The notes beneath the pieces were generated by a model that made no database searches, was not told the origin of the DNA, and worked only from the letters and a program-made list of their open reading frames with translations. Of a stretch of DNA of 64,000 bases, positions 62,978 through 64,000 are shown one piece after another (the first letter of the stretch is position 1; every line of letters starts with the position of its first letter). The DNA lies in assembly GCF_001687325.1 (NCBI RefSeq), contig NZ_LZRD01000019.1, forward strand, positions 102,715-166,714, written 5' to 3'. The DNA comes from Streptomyces sp. PTY087I2. Its GTDB lineage: Bacteria; Actinomycetota; Actinomycetes; Streptomycetales; Streptomycetaceae. Both the position numbers and the translations under genes were made by a program.

Positions 62978-63050
62978 TGCCCCCGGCAGGATTCGAACCT
63001 GCGACACCCGCTTTAGGAGAGCGGTGCTCTATCCCCTGAGCTACGAAGGC
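62978..63050 (-). tRNA. tRNA-Arg (anticodon CCU)
   Basis: 73 nt on the minus strand. Acceptor GCCTTCG / CGGGGGC pairs with two G-U pairs, D-arm GCTC/GAGC, anticodon stem CCGCT / AGCGG with loop CTCCTAA (anticodon CCT, reads AGG), T-arm GCAGG-TTCGAAT-CCTGC, discriminator A. No CCA is encoded. AGG is a rare codon in high-GC actinomycetes. tRNA-Arg genes of this kind are frequent integration sites for actinomycete elements. Confidence 0.95.
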
Positions 63051-63763
63051 GGGGATCTGTCTACAAACGTGTCTAAAACGGTGTCTCGCAAGCAGCCCGT
63101 CTTTGACGTGTTTGGGACATGTTAGTGATCAGCCCATCGAGGGCTGCTCACCGCCGCCAGTGTAGCGGGTGACGAGCTTGTCGCACGGTGGGTATGGCCT
63201 GCTGGGGTTCTCGGGCTGTGGTGCTGGGGTGGCCGTTCTAGGTGACCTGCTGGGGTCGTCAGGAGTGGAACGCGTTCAGTGCGCGCGTGATGGAGTTGCC
63301 CACCCAGGCGTAGCCGAGGTAGATCAGCAGCGCTCCCCGGGCGCCGTATGCCGGGACTCGCTCGTGGGGGTATGCCTGGTCGAAGCGGGAGTGGATGGAC
63401 TCGCTGTCCTGGCGGAAGCCTTTGAGGCGACGAGCGGCGGGGGTTCCGGGGGGTACCTGGCGGAGGTGCTCGGTGCGATTGAAGCGCTGTCTTCCCGTCT
63501 TCGGGTCGATCTGCCGATCTTCATCGGTCTCGTCGACGCGGATCCGGAATGTGTGAGTCTTCTCGGGGCAGTCGACGGTGATGCGGTGGTAAAAGCGGAT
63601 CTTCTTTCCCGCCCTGCACTCGAGTTCCTCGACAAGCAGAGGGGTGTAGTGCGTCCTCCCGTCATCGGTTAGTTGGCGTTTGCAGACTCTGCCTTCGGCG
63701 ACGTAGAGGTCGTGGGAGCAAGTACAGCCCTTGCCCTTGTAACGCATGAGGGGGATCTGTCTA
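63051..63763. repeat. 13-bp direct repeat flanking a lower-GC segment
   Basis: GGGGATCTGTCTA is present at 63051-63063, immediately beside the tRNA, and again at 63751-63763, exactly 700 bases apart. The DNA between, and to its right, is visibly less G+C-rich and carries the transposase-like fragment. Could be the footprint of an insertion or recombination. Confidence 0.6.
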
Positions 63764-63839
63764 AAATCCCAAAACCGCAGGTCACGGGCGCAGGCTTCGG
63801 AGCCCCAAAACGTCTTTTCCCGATCTCAAAACACCCCAG
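63259..63839 (-). pseudogene. Degenerate transposase-like gene, C-terminal part
   Basis: The frame from about 63830 to 63259 reads EKTFWGSEACARDLRFWDFRQ, then a cysteine-rich core (CTCSHDLYVAEGRVCKR), then YHRITVDCPEKTHTFRIRV, and the C-terminus FNRTEHLRQVPPGTPAARRL, ending NSITRALNAF. It resembles the C-terminal half of streptomycete transposase-like proteins. There is no clear start: a stop precedes the frame, and the neighbouring frame upstream (63782-63973, ENVEVRSARVASGAAALHQQ) looks like the continuation, so a frameshift is likely. The first ATG in the frame is 63747. Extends beyond the window. Confidence 0.5.
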
Positions 63840-64000
63840 AGCCCGTCTCGCTGTACAGGCACCGCGCACCTGAGGTCGGCGCACAAGACTCCCCAGAACG
63901 CTGGCCGCTGCTGATGTAGCGCAGCTGCCCCAGACGCCACACGGGCAGAGCGAACCTCGACGTTTTCAAGCACGATGCAGCTGTGCCACGGGCCGCCCAG

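Noticed and set aside
63169..63672. Plus-strand frame (167 codons) opposite the transposase-like remnant
   Set aside because: The minus strand has recognisable, conserved-looking protein (RFNRTEHLRQVPPGTP), while the plus frame is Val/Gly/Ala-rich with no motif.
1..64000. CRISPR arrays, rRNA genes, origin of replication
   Set aside because: No regularly spaced repeat with unique spacers, no rRNA-like block and no DnaA-box cluster were seen. The repeats found are tandem or dispersed.

Overview
The window is chromosomal DNA of a high-GC actinomycete, almost certainly Streptomyces. The signs are very strong third-position G/C, frequent GTG starts, many ATGA/GTGA overlaps, three XRE(DUF5753)+DUF397 regulator pairs of the WhiJ/BldB type, an F420 biosynthesis gene with several F420-dependent LLM enzymes, a perfect DmdR/IdeR-type iron box, and a dispersed intergenic repeat typical of streptomycetes. 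It reads as chromosome arm or arm-flank: catabolic, secreted and regulatory genes, one IS200/IS605-family element, and a lower-GC mobile remnant beside a tRNA-Arg gene at the right edge.

Layout. 1-5 kb: end of a secreted M23 peptidase, a MOSC protein, a small hypothetical protein, a secreted GH43 arabinosidase-like enzyme and two small membrane/lipoproteins. 4.9-8.2 kb: a translationally coupled minus-strand trio (RsbW-like ATPase and two small proteins), divergent from an XRE regulator + DUF397 pair and a phosphotransferase. 8.4-10.6 kb: hypothetical protein, aldo/keto reductase, VOC protein. 10.9-17.4 kb: a catabolic block (two LLM oxidoreductases, an SDR, a D-aminoacylase-like amidohydrolase and an aldehyde dehydrogenase) with CTGAC-N5-GTCAG palindromes in its promoters. 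The same palindrome recurs 39 kb away between another SDR and an EthD-like gene (51.7 kb), which suggests a dispersed regulon. 17.6-23.5 kb: amino-acid permease, small membrane protein, then a divergent pair (siderophore-interacting flavoprotein, and penicillin acylase fused to an IucB-like acetyltransferase) sharing one iron box.

23.5-36 kb: Sel1-like protein, a Tat-exported PHP-type metallohydrolase with a run of alternative start codons, a third LLM enzyme, a class B penicillin-binding protein, a two-module Lrp regulator divergent from M20 hydrolase + MFS exporter, a HAD phosphatase, and fbiC (F420 biosynthesis). 36-45.9 kb: lipoprotein, methyltransferase, aldo/keto reductase, a secreted NLP/NPP1 protein, a deletion scar joining an AraC remnant to a frameshifted oxidoreductase, a second XRE+DUF397 pair, an ATPase-TPR protein and a P-loop kinase-like protein. 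46.0-47.7 kb: IS200/IS605-like insertion with a tnpA that has lost its catalytic end, an intact-looking TnpB nuclease and a hairpin-rich 3' end that looks like an omega-RNA.

47.7-64 kb: ADP-ribosylglycohydrolase, sodium:solute symporter, SDR/EthD divergent pair, third XRE/DUF397 pair, GPP34 protein, a very large D-Ala-D-Ala carboxypeptidase with a ~455-residue acidic intracellular region, a multi-pass membrane protein, a zinc-ribbon membrane protein, an ATP-grasp protein, a phosphotransferase, tRNA-Arg(CCU), and a degenerate transposase-like gene.
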